A stretch of 64,000 nucleotides of DNA. Origin: Nymphaea colorata. Lineage: Eukaryota; Streptophyta; Magnoliopsida; Nymphaeales; Nymphaeaceae. The notes under the pieces were generated by a model that made no database searches, had not been told where the DNA came from, and saw nothing but the letters and a program-made list of their open reading frames with translations. The position numbers and the translations under genes were made by a program. The stretch is from the NCBI RefSeq assembly GCF_008831285.2, contig NC_045146.1:5344972-5408971 (forward strand). Reading direction: 5' to 3'. Shown piece by piece: positions 45,376 through 57,754 of the stretch. How positions within the stretch are numbered: the first letter of the stretch is position 1; each line of letters opens with the position of its first letter.

Positions 45376-47880
45376 TGAAAAGGGATGCCAGACATATAAC
45401 TGACCTTTGGTGCATTGCTATAGCTAATAGTATTTTCAAATTTATTTCTAAAATTATCATGCTTAGAATGAAAGGAATATTGAATAGAATCATTTCTAAC
45501 TATCAAGGAGCTTTCTCGATAGACAGGAATATTCATGACGATTTTCTTATTGTTGATGGAATTGTTCATGCAATGGCATCAAACAAGGCCTCTAGTTTAT
45601 GTGCCAAAGTTGACATATCTAAAGCATATGATAGAGTCACTTGGGGGTTTTTAGAGGCTGCCTTTAAGAATATTGGTTTTCATTTTGTGTGGATTGAGAG
45701 TTATGTTGTGTATCTTGGACGCTTCCTGTGCTCTTCTCATTAATGGAAGGGAGGGAGATTATTTTGATGGTGGTAGCGGACTCGAACAAAGAGATCATTT
45801 ATCTCCCCTCTTATTTTTACAGGCATGTGCCATAAGAAGCAATTTGAAGTTCCTCATCTTGCTAAATGCCTCGTAGGAATTGGGGTTTGTGATTATGCAG
45901 ATGACGTTATGTTGTTTTCTGAGGATCCAGGAGATCTTTAACATGCATTAATACATGTTTGTGGGTTTTTTCTGAAGGAACGTGCATGCAAATTAATGCA
46001 AAAAAAAATTGTTTCCTTCACTTTCAACATGTTTGGCAGGGATATTAATGATAATGGAGAAAGGAAGGATTCCCTAAATATTTTGATCTTCCATCATCTC
46101 CTGGGCCTTTTGTGTCCTCGAACTGGGAATGGGTGATCAATAAGACTTGAAACAAGGTGGGCGCTTGAAAAGGAAAACATTTATCTTATGCTAGTAGACT
46201 GATTTTGATCAAGTCTATGATTGTAGCGCTACCAACATATTGGACGTTCTTTTTAAAATGTCCCATGGGGGTTATTAAGATGTTGAAAGACCTCTCAGCT
46301 AAGTTTCTTTGAGGGGATTCAGAATCTTGTGCAAGACCTCACCCAATAGCATGGAGGACATTAATATTGTCTGTTAAGGAGGGTTGTGTTGGTATTAAAT
46401 GTTTGTCATAAATGAATTCTGACTTTCTTGGCTTTCTTGGGGAGTGTAGCTGTGACTGATAAGGGGTTGTGGGCCTGTATTTGCAGATTGAAATATCTTG
46501 GTCGGGCAAGTGCATGGGGTGACAATATTCGTAAAAATGTCTCTCCCGTTTGGAAATATATTATTAGAAGTTGGAGGGATGTTGCCTAAAGAATTAAGTG
46601 GGAATCAAAGATATTTCATTGCCAATTTCTGGCTGAATCCATGTCAAAGAGAAATTTTGGTGAAAAAATCATTGATGAGGTTTGTTGAAACATTGGTTCC
46701 GACCTTTATTTGACTGCTCAGGAGGTGATTCTTAGGCAAGGGGAGCTGTTAGATCGATGGTGGAACAATGTGCAGGACTTGCATGGATGCTGTAATATCT
46801 CTCTTTCTCCAGGAAATGATGTGATATGGTCTGATTCTAATCATAAAGTCACTTCTAGGAGACAAATTTAGGAAAAGTTTAGGCCAAAAAGTTCTGTGAT
46901 AGAATGGAGGAAGAAAATTTGGAATGCTAAATCTCTCTTGATGTCTCGTTGGTTGTCCTGTCTGGCCAGTTTTGGTAGACTTCCCATAGATGCTAGGCTG
47001 CAAAGAAGAGGTTTTACTTTGACCTCCAAATGTATTTTCCATAGAGTGACTTGTGAAACGCAGGAACATTTACTTTTTGACTGGTCATTCTCTCATAAAA
47101 TTTAGAAACACATTTTATCTTGGTTTGGGATTTTCAAAATTCTAATTTCTTTTTTCGGTGCGATTGCTTAGTGGTGGTTTAAGAAGAATTTCTCTTCGAA
47201 AGGTTTTAAAATTTGCTGGGACATATGCTTCATTATTTAGAGAATTTGGAGCCTTAGGAACATGTTCATATTCAGAAGTCAAATTCAGTTTATGGTGGCC
47301 CAAAAGGAGACATGGAACAGCTGTATGGAAGTCATCCTCAAACAAGACTGATCTGGTCCTAGCAAAGGTAATATTTTGAGATGGTTGGAAATTAAATTTT
47401 TTTTCCTCTGTATCCTTTCCAAAATGATTGCATGGAATGGTGTCTTGAAGTTATTGTATATGATATAAGAGGTTGGAGAGAGTTTGCAACTATCCTTTAG
47501 CACAGTGAACTTGTTAAACTGAAACAAAAACCTTTCTTTCTGTCTGAGGCTGGGTTCTTGGGTAACCATGAGTTGTTTCAGATGTTACATGAATCTGTTT
47601 TCGTGTGTTGTAAAGTTGAGATAAGATATAACTGTGCTTGGTGGAGACAAAGGCTTCAAAGCATGTTGCACAGCCTTGCTGCTATTAATGAGCAAAATAC
47701 GAGTTTTGGGTGTGTATCAGATAATTTTTGGATTGGAAGTGGGCCAATATCTGCTGCTGCTGTATGTTTACTGGTTGGATAGTTGTCCTAGTTGCCACTG
47801 ATGGCTGTTCATATTTTGTCTGTCATTTGTATATAGCTTTTTGATGCATTCTTTTATTCATTTCTCAATAAAATTCAGGG
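45376..47880 (+). pseudogene. LINE ORF2, 3' part: reverse transcriptase and zf-RVT region
   Basis: Continuation of the LINE after LTR D. The first part of the RT is open to 45743 with DLWCIAIANSIFKFISKII, NRIISNYQGAFSIDRNIHD and DISKAYDRVTW (first catalytic Asp). The catalytic box YADDVMLF is near 45895-45918. Downstream are LINE-typical blocks and a zf-RVT-like domain near 46900-47100 (RLQRRGFTLTSKC, then CETQEHLLFDWSFS). Frames shift several times. The element ends near 47880 with a TCAATAAAATTCA tail rather than a clear poly-A. Confidence 0.8.
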
Positions 47881-48662
47881 GTCTCCCTCAGCAATTTTCC
47901 AACAAAATAGGATTGATGTGTTACCAAGAGAAGAGGGTTTCATATAGAGCCCAAAAAGGATCTTATACGTTCCTACAAAAAGTTACATCTTTCCAAATGA
48001 AACTCAATATTTTTCAGCAAATTCCAAAAGCATAAACTTCAACCAAGGAGGTGTCACTTTAAAGCACATTTTCATTTTTGCATGGCCCGTCACTTTATGA
48101 ATATAGATATGGATATTAAATCTGAACTAATATGACAATTATATGCAAGGGTAGCATGCACATTTCTTTTGAATTGGTGATATTTGGTCATCCATCTACA
48201 AGACCAGTGAGCCACATTCATGAAACAAAAATACAACTTATCATTTCGTGGATAATGAGTCATCATCAAAATTATTGCTAAGAGATCAAATTTGTGGACA
48301 TTATGGATCAAGGTAATTAAGTTTTTAAGGGACAGAAATGATCAACTGAAACACTGGCAACAATTTCTTCACTTCACTAGGATGTCTGCTAGATGAACTT
48401 TTTCTCCATTAACAAAGTTTAGTTTCATTTCTCCTATTATTCATTGGCTTTTGAAGGGTCTATTCTTCCACATTGAAAGATCGTAACATGTTCCATTCCA
48501 TTAGGTAGCATCCAAACACCATCTAATATGGGAAGGTGAATTTTTAGCTCACAAGCATGTGAAAAGCTTTTCTTAAAGCAAGAAGAAGATGTACAACATA
48601 TACATTGGTTTTCCCTAGTCATGAGTATGTCAAAGTGTCCATCCATGAAAGTTGGGCATAAC
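47881..48662. other. Unassigned spacer between LINE and gypsy element
   Basis: AT-rich, without recognised coding motifs or terminal repeats. The base string ATAAC precedes the gypsy LTR start and would be its target duplication, but the other end of that element is lost. Confidence 0.3.
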
Positions 48663-51600
48663 TGTAACGTTATTCATTTTGCAAGTTGGATTTGGATCAG
48701 GGTCCAGACCCGGAACCAAACTCCAGCCATGAAGAGGAGCCCGATGCCGGCTCTCTCTTCCTCTTCGTCTATTATCCCTCGCCTTCCTCAGCATCTCCCT
48801 CTTCTTCGTTCTCTCGTCTCGCTGGTGGGTAGGCACCACAGTGAAACAGGAGGTGGAAGGAACAATGACGACAGCGTGTAAGTAAGCCCGTCTGTCTCTC
48901 TGCCTCTTCCTTTTTCTTCTTCTTTCTTCTTTCTTATTTCTTCTCCTTCTCCCTCTCTCGTCATTTTCTATTGCCCCTCCCTCTGTCCCGATTCTCCTCT
49001 GTCGACTCCTCTTCCTCCCATGCTCCTCACTCGCCCTCTCTCATGTATTGTTTCCCTCTACCACTCTCTTGTCTCTCCCCTCTGCCCAAATCCTCTCTCT
49101 CTATCAGTCTCCCCTCACTGTCAGCACCCTCTCTCTCACATGCTCCCTCATACGCAACCATCTCTCCCTCTGTTCGCTTCCTCTCTCTCCCACCAGTTTT
49201 TCTTCACTACGAGTGTTTCACACCTTCAGCCGAACCAGCTCCTCACTACCGGATGCCCCATTCTCACGGTAGACCTTTCTTTTGATCTCTCTTCGGCTGA
49301 CTCTCATCATATTTATTGCAATTTTGGTTGGATTTCAGCTAGGGAAGTCCGTCTTCCCCATCTTACCAACAACAAAGTTGGTCACAGCAGCGAGCAATCA
49401 AGGGGTTGGCACTTCGTCGAACACTTGAGGTGGCTGCCGGGAGCATTACAACAGTTTGGATTCTAAATGTGGGGTGAGCAAGGCCTAACCAAGCCTAAAT
49501 TGTCTAATAATTCATGTTAGCACATGTATAATTATTGATTTTGCATGCTAGACTTAAGATTTGATGATTTAGAATGCATGTTAGCAACTTTGCTTTTTGG
49601 GAAAGGTCTAAGACTATTTTGGAGGAACGAGAATCCACGTGTATGTCTATCTTTTTAGCATGATGGATTGATTTTTGAAGCGATTAGGAAGCATGGTAGA
49701 CATTTTGATATTGTGGACAAGGTTTAGAACCATTGTTACGAACACATGGCGCATGATATTGTCGATGTGCGTATTGTGTTGTTGGTTGGGAAAGAGTACA
49801 TAAGTTGGGTGTAATTGTTGGAAGACACCTCAACTAAGAAAGCAAGTGAGGAACATATTAGTGATGGGTTGAATCAAAGCTCGGAGTTCAAATCATTGGG
49901 TCATAACCTCAGAGGGTTAGGAAGAGACCTATTGGAGGGCTTTGGGTCGATACTACCTGTCAGCACCCTCTTCAAGCCATGACCTACACCTCAATAATTC
50001 TACTTTATACTTATGTAGATTATAAAGCAAAAACAAGTAGACAACTTATTACGTGCTTATGTTTGCAAGTACACCATGCACATTGAGTAGACCTTGAGCA
50101 ACAAGACTTGAAGCTTAGGGCATTTTGGGTGTTTTGTTGACGCGCGACATGTATGGCAGCATTCCAGGCAAATCCATGCCTGGGGCCAACATTTGAATGT
50201 GTGTTTTTAGGATCGTTGGATCCTATGACCGTGTTGTGATTAAGTGAATGTATGCATGTGATTGGATTGTTATGAGATAAGTTTTGTTTTGAAAATTACT
50301 ACGCAATTGCATGTGCATGCTAGAATCAATAACTGATTAAGACAGATGAGGAGGGGTATCGAGTCAAATATCTTCTCGACCCCAATTGTGCATTAGAAAG
50401 CATCTTAGAATGATAATTGCTTAGGACAGCTACGAGCCAATCATGGACTGAGACTACTCTCGTGGTTTGGTTAAGTTTTGAAAGATGTGATTGATATGTA
50501 TGACTAATGTCAATGTTGTGAAATGTTGCACATGCATTGTCGTTGGCATGAATGCAAATGAATGAAATTGTAAGGTAGTTGTACCCATAATGTTATAATA
50601 GCTAGTTAAGAATGTTAACTATATGTGTAGCTCTCGTGTGGAGGCAATTGGAGGTATGGGTGCAAAGTGAACCAATCTCATGAGCTAGCCGGTCATTTAG
50701 TGAATGTTCTTTCATAATGATAAGTAAGGAAGAATAAGAGATGAGAGGTCAGTGGGTTATGGTAATGTGTTCAGGAGATTTCGTGTCTTTGCCACTGGTC
50801 TCGCCTGTTCGGAGCAGAGGTGGTGCAAGGCCTCAAGATATCATTGTGTACTGTACTTGGAGCGTTGGGCTCCCGCCCTCCCAACCTGGGTGTCATAAGA
50901 AAGGCTGAGTAATTCTCCTTGGAATTCACACATCCATGGATGATTGCTCTTCCGCTGTAGTGTGAATGAATCTATATCATTTCGGGCCACCACGGGGGTT
51001 GTCTCCTGACTGTAGGTCACCTGTGGTGTGAACGTGTTTGTGTTTGCACCTACATGAACTGTCAATTCACTAAAGCTAATGTAAATGAAAACAATGTGAA
51101 TGAAGTGAAAGTAAATGATATGTTTATGCATGAATTGCATGTGACTATTAAATGAGTTATTGTAGCCATCGAGTGGCCTTTACATGTCATGGTACATATG
51201 AGGAGCTTTTATGACAAGTCATGTGATGCCCTAGCATGACATGATAGTGATTTGCTTCTATAATTGTTATACCCCATATTTGAGCCCTTACCTAAGAAGG
51301 TTAGATATTTACTTGGGATGTTGTCATACTACGAAGGCTAAGCCTTCAGTTGTTTTTTTTTTCAGGTTTTGGCGGACCTGGGGTAGCAGGTTGATCAGAT
51401 GGCTCTGCTCACATCCTACTGGAGAGGTTTTGGGTCTATTGTAGTTCCAACGCATCATGTTTAAGTATCTTTGAAGTTATGTTTTTGTTAGGCATCAATG
51501 TCATGGTTTTGGGGCATTTTTTTCATATGTGTTATTAAGAAATATGAAGTAATTTTGTATGAACGAAATTTAGTATATAATGAAAAGTTTGCCCCATTGT

Positions 51601-51710
51601 CTTGATTTGTATAGCTTCTTTCCTTTTGAATCGTTGTGCCATCGCACGTTAAGGTTTTATGTTTTAACAAAAAAAATGTTATTTGTAGGTCAAAGTGTTG
51701 GGATGTGACA
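48663..51710 (+). repeat. 5' LTR of G1
   Basis: 3048 bp, TGTAACGTTATT to GGGATGTGACA. It shares conserved blocks with the G2 LTR: GGGTCCAGACCCGGA near 48699, CTTGAGGTGGCTGCCGGGAG near 49425, ATACCTGTCAGCACCCTCTT near 49950, and CGAAGGCTAAGCCTTCAGTT near 51331. The CT-rich stretch at 48890-49200 produces several spurious open frames. Confidence 0.85.
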
Positions 51711-51714
51711 GCTT

Positions 51715-51726
51715 TGGTATCAAAGC
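51715..51726 (+). promoter_or_regulatory. Primer-binding site of G1
   Basis: TGGTATCAAAGC, four bases after the LTR end, one substitution from the initiator-Met-tRNA complement TGGTATCAGAGC found intact in G2. Confidence 0.7.
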
Positions 51727-51949
51727 TATGGAAAAACCCCACTATGGATGTGAGTTAAAGTCTATCTGTGAAGTCGTGCTGCCCAGGTATGTGCTATTTG
51801 AGTTAGCTTTTAGTGATGTTTTAATTTTACTATGATATATACGTATGTTAGGGATTGATGTCTTGATGATTGTGATGCATCTTTGTAAATGGGACTTCTA
51901 AAAGTTGTCTCAGACCTTGTAATAAGAGTGAGGGTTCTTGCTTGTAGAA

Positions 51950-52261
51950 ACGATGTGGACACTCTACAAAGGCACAAAGAGAGCTGAGTTCAGCCCATTC
52001 AAATGCACATACCCCACTTGATGATAGTGCATCAGGGCAACCATTCGGTGAGAGTAGTGTGGGTGCCCAAACCCCACCAAGACAGACTCCACCTGTGGAT
52101 GAGCAGATTATACCGTTAACAACCTTGCAGACACTGATCTCCCTAGTGCAGTCGATGGTCAGTAATCAAAGGAGTCATGCATCTCATATAAGAGACACCA
52201 CTGCACCACCTAAAGAGAAAGCGACTTCTATATCATTCAAGCAGTTTATGTCAACATAGAT
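51950..52261 (+). pseudogene. Gag stub of G1
   Basis: Matches the N-terminal gag of G2 (AQTPPRQTPPVD, LQTLISLVQSMVSNQRS) to the FKQFMS position, then ends in a stop at 52257. The capsid domain and zinc knuckle are deleted: the next bases (ATTGCAGAAATAAGC) correspond to G2 position about 62541. Confidence 0.75.
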
Positions 52262-54398
52262 TGCAGAAATAAGCAAATACAGTTGTTGACTAATGAGATG
52301 CAACTAGTAGAATTCTAAGCACGAAAAGCCAATCAAACTGATAAGATAATGGTGTCTGCACTAAACATTAAACAATTATTAGAAAAGGAGAGTGTTGCCT
52401 TCTTGGTCAACGTGTTGACTAGTGAGACCGAACTAGTGAAGTTAGAGGATGTTTCCATTGTGAGTGAGTACCCTGATGTGTTGCACGAGAAGTGGAATTC
52501 AAGATAGAGTTGTTACCAAGGACAACTTCTATTTCTAAGGCACCATACCGTATGGCACCGACAGAATTAGAAGAATTGAAGAAGCAATTACAGGAGCTCC
52601 TAAATAAGGGCTTCATTCGTCTCAGTGTATCACCATGGGGAGCACTCGTAATGTTTATTAAAAAGAAAGATAGAACTATGCGCTTGTGTATAGATTACCG
52701 TATGTTGAATCAAGTCACCATCAAGAATAAGTATCTGCTTTCTACAATTGAAGACTTGTTTGAACAACTCAAGAATGCAAAGGTATTCTCTAAAATTGAT
52801 CTGAGGACAGGTTATCATCAACTCTTGATTTGGGATGAAGATGTTGCTAAGACTGTCTTTCGAACTAGATATGGGCACTATGAATTCAGGGTCATGCCTT
52901 TTGAGTTAAACAATGTTCCTGTAGCATTTATGGACATCATGAATCTGGTTTTCCAAGACTACTTGGATCGGTTTGTTATCATCTTTGTGGATGATATTTT
53001 GGTGTACTAACATAGTGAGGCAGAGCACAGAGATCACTAAAGGAGTGTCTCAAGTATTTTGCGCAAGCATAACTCATACACTAAGTATTTAAAATGTAAA
53101 TTTTGGTTAGAGAAAGTAAACTTTCTTGATCATGTGACCTCAAAAGATGGAGTTTTCATCGATCGGGCTAAGGTGTCAGCTATATAGGACTAGAGGACGC
53201 CATGCAGTGTAACTGAGGTTAGAAGCTTTTTGGGATTGGCAGGATACTATCGTATGTTTATACAATACTTTTCTAAAATAGCTACGCCCATGACTATGTT
53301 ATTAAATAAAGAAGTGAAGTTTGTTTAGAATGAAAAGTGCGAAAAGAGTTTTCAAACTCTGAAGGACAAGCTTACTACCGCTTCTATTTTGACACTTTCA
53401 TCGGGTCATTTTGGATTTGTAGTGTACATCGATGCATCGAAAATCAGTTATGGTTATTTATTGATGCAACATGGTCATGTAGTGGCTTATGCATCTAGAC
53501 AGTTGAAGGCACATGAGAAACATTATTTCAATCATGATTTGGAATTGGGAGTGGTAGTGTTCGCACTGAAGATATGGAGACACTATCTCTATGGGGCAAT
53601 ATTTGAGTACAGACCACAAGTCATTGAAGTACATATTCTCCCAAAAAGATCTCAATCTGAGGCAAAGAAAATGGATTGAATACTTAAAAGATTATGATTT
53701 CAAAATATCGTATCATCTAGGAAAAGCGAATGTGGTAGTTGACGCTTTGAGTAGACATGTTAAGGCAACAATATGCAGTATGATAAATTACTCTTTGACA
53801 TTGTTGCAAGATGTGATGACATGGCAGCCTCACCTATGTGATGAGAACAAAGCAACAATGATTGTCTTGATACGACATCCTTTGTTGGGGAAGCTTATAT
53901 TGAAACAAAAGGAGGATCCTGATTTTGCTAAAAATATGGAAGAAAGTAAGAAGGCGAATTCTCTTTGGTATCAAGATGAAGATGATTCATTATGGTTTCA
54001 ACAAAAATTGTGTTCCTAGGGATGAAGGGGTGAAGTGTCAGTTACTTGATGGAGCTCACAAATCCAAATTTTCAATACACCTTGACAGTATAAAGTTGTT
54101 TCAGGATATGAAACGAAATTTACGGTGGCCTAGAATGAACCATGAAATTACAGAATATGTGGCAAAATGCTTAGTTTGCCAGTGGGTCAAAGCAGAGCAT
54201 CAAAGGCCAAGAGGCTTGTTGCAGATGATCGATATTCCAGTGTGGAAATGGGAGGACATTACGGTAGATTTTGTGGTTGGTTTGCCACACACCAGTTGTC
54301 AACATGATGTCATATGGGTGACTGTTGATCGACTTACGAAGTCTGCTCATTTTCTATCAATTAGAATCAATCAGTCTTTCGAAAGTCTCGCAGAATTA
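52262..54398 (+). pseudogene. Pol of G1 (RT, RNase H, part of integrase)
   Basis: Reverse transcriptase is open at 52492-53010: [47 protein letters not shown] and the catalytic FVDDILVY near 52984-53008. A stop follows directly, and others at 53036, 53186 and 53326. RNase H is at 53389-53630 with YIDASK and [19 protein letters not shown]. Integrase at 53700-54398 includes a zinc-binding H-H-C-C region (CLVCQWVKAEHQRPRGLL) and the core text DITVDFVVGLP and VTVDRLTKSAHFL. Small indels split the frame. The integrase C-terminus and any chromodomain are lost. Confidence 0.85.
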
Positions 54399-54399
54399 T

Positions 54400-57000
54400 C
54401 AAACCATGCTCGGGGAGATTGCTTGAATCTATATGAAGCTTTCTTCAGTTTGCAGCATTTTCCTGATTCCAGCATTTTCCTTATTCCTCATATCCTAGGG
54501 GCATACACATAAACACTTCCTCTTCAAGGTTTCTATTGAGAAAAACATTCTTAACATCAAGTTGGTACATTTTCCACTCCTTTATCACTGCTAAAAAGAT
54601 AATAACTCTAACAGTCTTCATCTTTACCATAGGAGCAAAAGTCTCCAAATAGTCAATTTCATATTTCTAACTGAACTCCTTGGCAACAAGGTCAGCTTTG
54701 TACTTATCAATACTCCCATCTGGTTTGTACTTAATAGTGTGAACCCACTTGGAACCAACCAGATGAGCCGCTTTATGGATCTTTACCACCTCCCACATCC
54801 TATTTCTGTTCAGAGCTTCCATCTCTTCTTGCATTGCATGAGTCCACTTGGGATCGCTCTGAGCCTCAGTGATAGTCATGGGAATCACAACCAAAGAAAG
54901 TGATGATATAAAACATTTGTATTTCTTGTTCAGCTTAGAATATGACAAGAAGTTAACAATAAGGTGTTGAGTACATGACCTGACACCCTTTCTCAGGGAA
55001 ATGGGTAGCTCTTCATTAGCAACCTCTATCTGAAACTCTTTTTCGACTCCCGAGCATGACACCCTTTCTCAGGGAAATGGGTAGCTCTTCATTAGCAACC
55101 TCTATCTGAAACTCTTTTTCGACTGCCTCCTCCCGAGCATGACTTGGGTCATCGAGGGAAGGTGTAGCATTGGGATTAGGAGTAGAATTCTTTCCATCAT
55201 TCACTTCATCTGTAGGTAATCTTTGCCTAGAGTAAACCTGCCCAAACAAGTGGTTACGTTCCCCCACAGTCCTAGTAGAACAACCTTCATCCTTCTCATG
55301 CTCAAGAACTTCTGTAATTGCAACTTGACTCTCTTCCCTTTTGTATTCTAGAAAATCTGTAAATTGAATTTCTTGGCTTGGAGAATACTCTTCCCTTGTC
55401 ATAGACTTCTCCCCCTCAAGAGAATTCTCATCAAAATAGGAGACATGTTCCAGGAAAGTGATATCCTTGGTAACATAGACACAACCAATGGAGGGATCAA
55501 GACACTTATACCCATTTTGAATGAGAGAATAGCCAACAAATACACCCTTAATCAACCTTGGATCAAGTTTTTTAACATGATGATTGTGATTATGAATAAA
55601 GCAGACACATCCAAAGACACGGATTGGAAGAGTAAAGGGTTGACGACTCCCTGGTAGCATAGAATGGGGGGTCCACCCATTTAGCACATGACTAGGCATA
55701 CAATTAATTAAATATGCACTAGTGAGAACAGCATCACCCCAAAGTGTTTTGGAATATTCCTTTGAAACAAGAGGGCCCTGGTGACATTTAAGTAACTGAC
55801 ATACAAGATGTCTCATGAACAATCGCCCTTTTTCGAAAGAAATCATCAACAGATTGACACATACTCACGAGCATTGTTAGACCGAAAGGTATTAATATAT
55901 CTACTATATTGAGTTTCCACAAGAATAATGAAAGTTTCTATGATCTTAGGCACTTCACTACAGTCTTTCAGTAAGTATACAAAAGTATTACGAGAGCAAT
56001 CGTCAATAAAGGTTATAAAGTACTGAAAACCATGACGGGAATGAATTCTCGAAGGCCCTCACACATCAAAATGTATCAAGAAAAAACCTTCATTAGTGCG
56101 AGTAGTGGAAATAGGATATGAAGCCCTAACATATTTAGCAAACTAAAATACATCACAAGATATCATATTCATATCCAAATTAGAACATAAATCAAGGAAT
56201 AGTTGTCTCAAAACTCCAAAAGGAAGATGGCCAAGATGTTCATGCCAATACAAAAACAACTGAAGGAAGTCCTCTCTCTTCTTCTTTGTTTTACTGACTA
56301 CTCTCATGAGAGATGTGGCAACACGCATAGGTAATCGATATAGGCCTTTAGACACCAAACCAATCTCAATCCTCTTTCCTATCACCAAGTCCTGCAAAAC
56401 ATAACGATTGGCAGAAAAAATAAGTTCATAATTCAACTCGTTTGTAATTTTGCTGACTAACAAGAGATTTAAGGGAAGATGCGAAACATGTAAAGCATCA
56501 TGTACTAAAAATTTGTTTAAAAATGAGAGACTCCCTTTTCCGACTATGCAGGAAAGGTTCCTCATGAATGGCTGAAGAGTTACCTACCAAACCCGCATCT
56601 AACTACAACAGCACACTATCTACATGCTGCTGGAGTGGTATGCTGGATTGTTTAGAAAAACTGTGTGGCTGTGAAACTGATACTTGCCAACGTTTTTTTT
56701 CTTTTGGAAACTAACCTCCAGCCTTGGTGGAGGTTTCTGCTGCTTATCCTTGACAAAATGTAGGTCCCTCATGTGCATGCTTCCTTTCTGGCGACAAAGG
56801 AAAATTCAGGGCTCCCTCCTTCTTCGTAGGGTCTAGAGCTGCATCGATTTGTGCCGGAGGTTGACGCATATGGGCATCAAACCAGACTGCCCTTCTAGCA
56901 GTCACTGTCACTGGTCTGAAACAAGCCCCACCGGCGTAGTCAAAATTGTCGTCGGAGGTGCTGTATCAAAGTTGCAAGCAAACATTAACCAACTAAATAC
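54400..57000 (-). pseudogene. Decayed copia pol (integrase to mid-RT)
   Basis: Minus-strand reading. A pre-integrase region lies at 56565-56143 (DALHVSHLPLNLLLVSKI, then YWHEHLGHLPFGVLRQLF). The integrase core at about 56050-55850 contains YFITFIDDCSRNTFVYLLKD; integrase C-terminal text at 55849-55440 contains TLWGDAVLTSAYLINCMPS and GYSLIQNGYKCLDP. The RT begins at 54880 (MWEVVKIHKAAHLVGSKWV) and continues through LDVKNVFLNRNLEEEVF near 54580-54530 to FKQSPRAWFD at about 54432-54403. It stops mid-RT at the junction with G1. Upstream protease/gag sequence to about 57000 is barely readable. Confidence 0.75.
54982..55133 (-). repeat. 76-bp tandem duplication in copia pol
   Basis: GACACCCTTTCTCAGGGAAA occurs at 54982 and again at 55058, with about 76 bp repeated nearly perfectly. 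As 76 is not a multiple of three, it breaks the frame between the integrase-RT linker and the RT. Confidence 0.9.
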
Positions 57001-57754
57001 ATTAAAAAGAGGGGAGTACACTTATACCTTATCTGGTCCATTCAGTTTCAGCACCAACATAAGTGGGAATTCCTTTTTGCCAGCCTACCATCTGAGACAG
57101 CTAATATGAAGGACTCTTTCGTAAGAAAGCTCCTTTTCTTGGTACGCAGTGAGACATAAAAAGTTCTCTGTTGTGCAATAGAGGAGGAATCCCTTTCCCA
57201 TGAGAAAGGGACGTGCCCTGGAAGGACCAGGACATGTCCTTCTTTTTCTCATTAAAATTGGGATAGCTCCTCAAGGACAAGAAGGAAGCACATAAAGATT
57301 CCAAGGGCTGGTTGCTTTACGTTTGCGAAAATCTGTGTTCTATGATCAAATGGCTGACTTTGGATCTAAACTAAGGCGGATCTAAGATCCACGATTTGGG
57401 TTGTTGAGGAAATCCACTGTTTGTTTAAACAATGGGTCTCGCAAAACAAGGTTTTCAAATCCGCCTCGATTTGACATCTGTGGGAAAACAAACGCATCCT
57501 CAGTTTCATAAATGAATCGGGTTCAGAAAAACTCGGATCGATTGGAAGTTCAATCCAGATCATACACGACATATCAGATCCGACTCATTTGCATACTTAG
57601 CATAATCACTAGTGCTTGTGCTGATTCTTTTTTAGAAAGTTTAGACGACCACGGCTTTTCCAAAATATTAATGCTAATAGAGAGAGAAAATGACTTCAGG
57701 GTTTTCAAGATTTCCTTCTTTAGACTAGATCACCATTTCCTCCATGACACAAGT
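57001..57754. other. Unassigned spacer
   Basis: Contains ATCTGTGGGAAAACAAACGC near 57475, resembling MITE ends of the GCGTTTGTTTTCCC type, and TGTTTGTTTAAACAATGGG near 57418, but I could not define a complete element. CAAGT precedes the G2 LTR and is its candidate target duplication. Confidence 0.3.

Larger units (their letters stand above)
48663..54398 (+). mobile_element. Ty3/gypsy Tekay/Del-like element G1, truncated
   Basis: Starts with a 3.05 kb LTR (48663-51710), a primer site, a gag stub and pol from within the protease-RT linker to mid-integrase. It lacks most of gag and all of the protease active-site region relative to G2, and the 3' end (rest of integrase, 3' LTR) is missing. At about 54398 it abuts a minus-strand copia reverse transcriptase. 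LTR and pol resemble G2 but are more diverged and carry more stops, so this is the older insertion. Confidence 0.85.

Noticed and set aside
46749-47069. 106-residue minus-strand frame
   Set aside because: It is antisense to the LINE zf-RVT region, which has the recognisable Cys/His text.
48971-49466. Three overlapping Ser/Pro/Leu-rich frames
   Set aside because: They lie in the CT-rich part of the G1 LTR and differ only by frame.
53925-54512. A single 195-residue gypsy integrase gene
   Set aside because: Only the part up to about 54398 is gypsy; the rest is the antisense of a copia RT, so the frame is chimeric.
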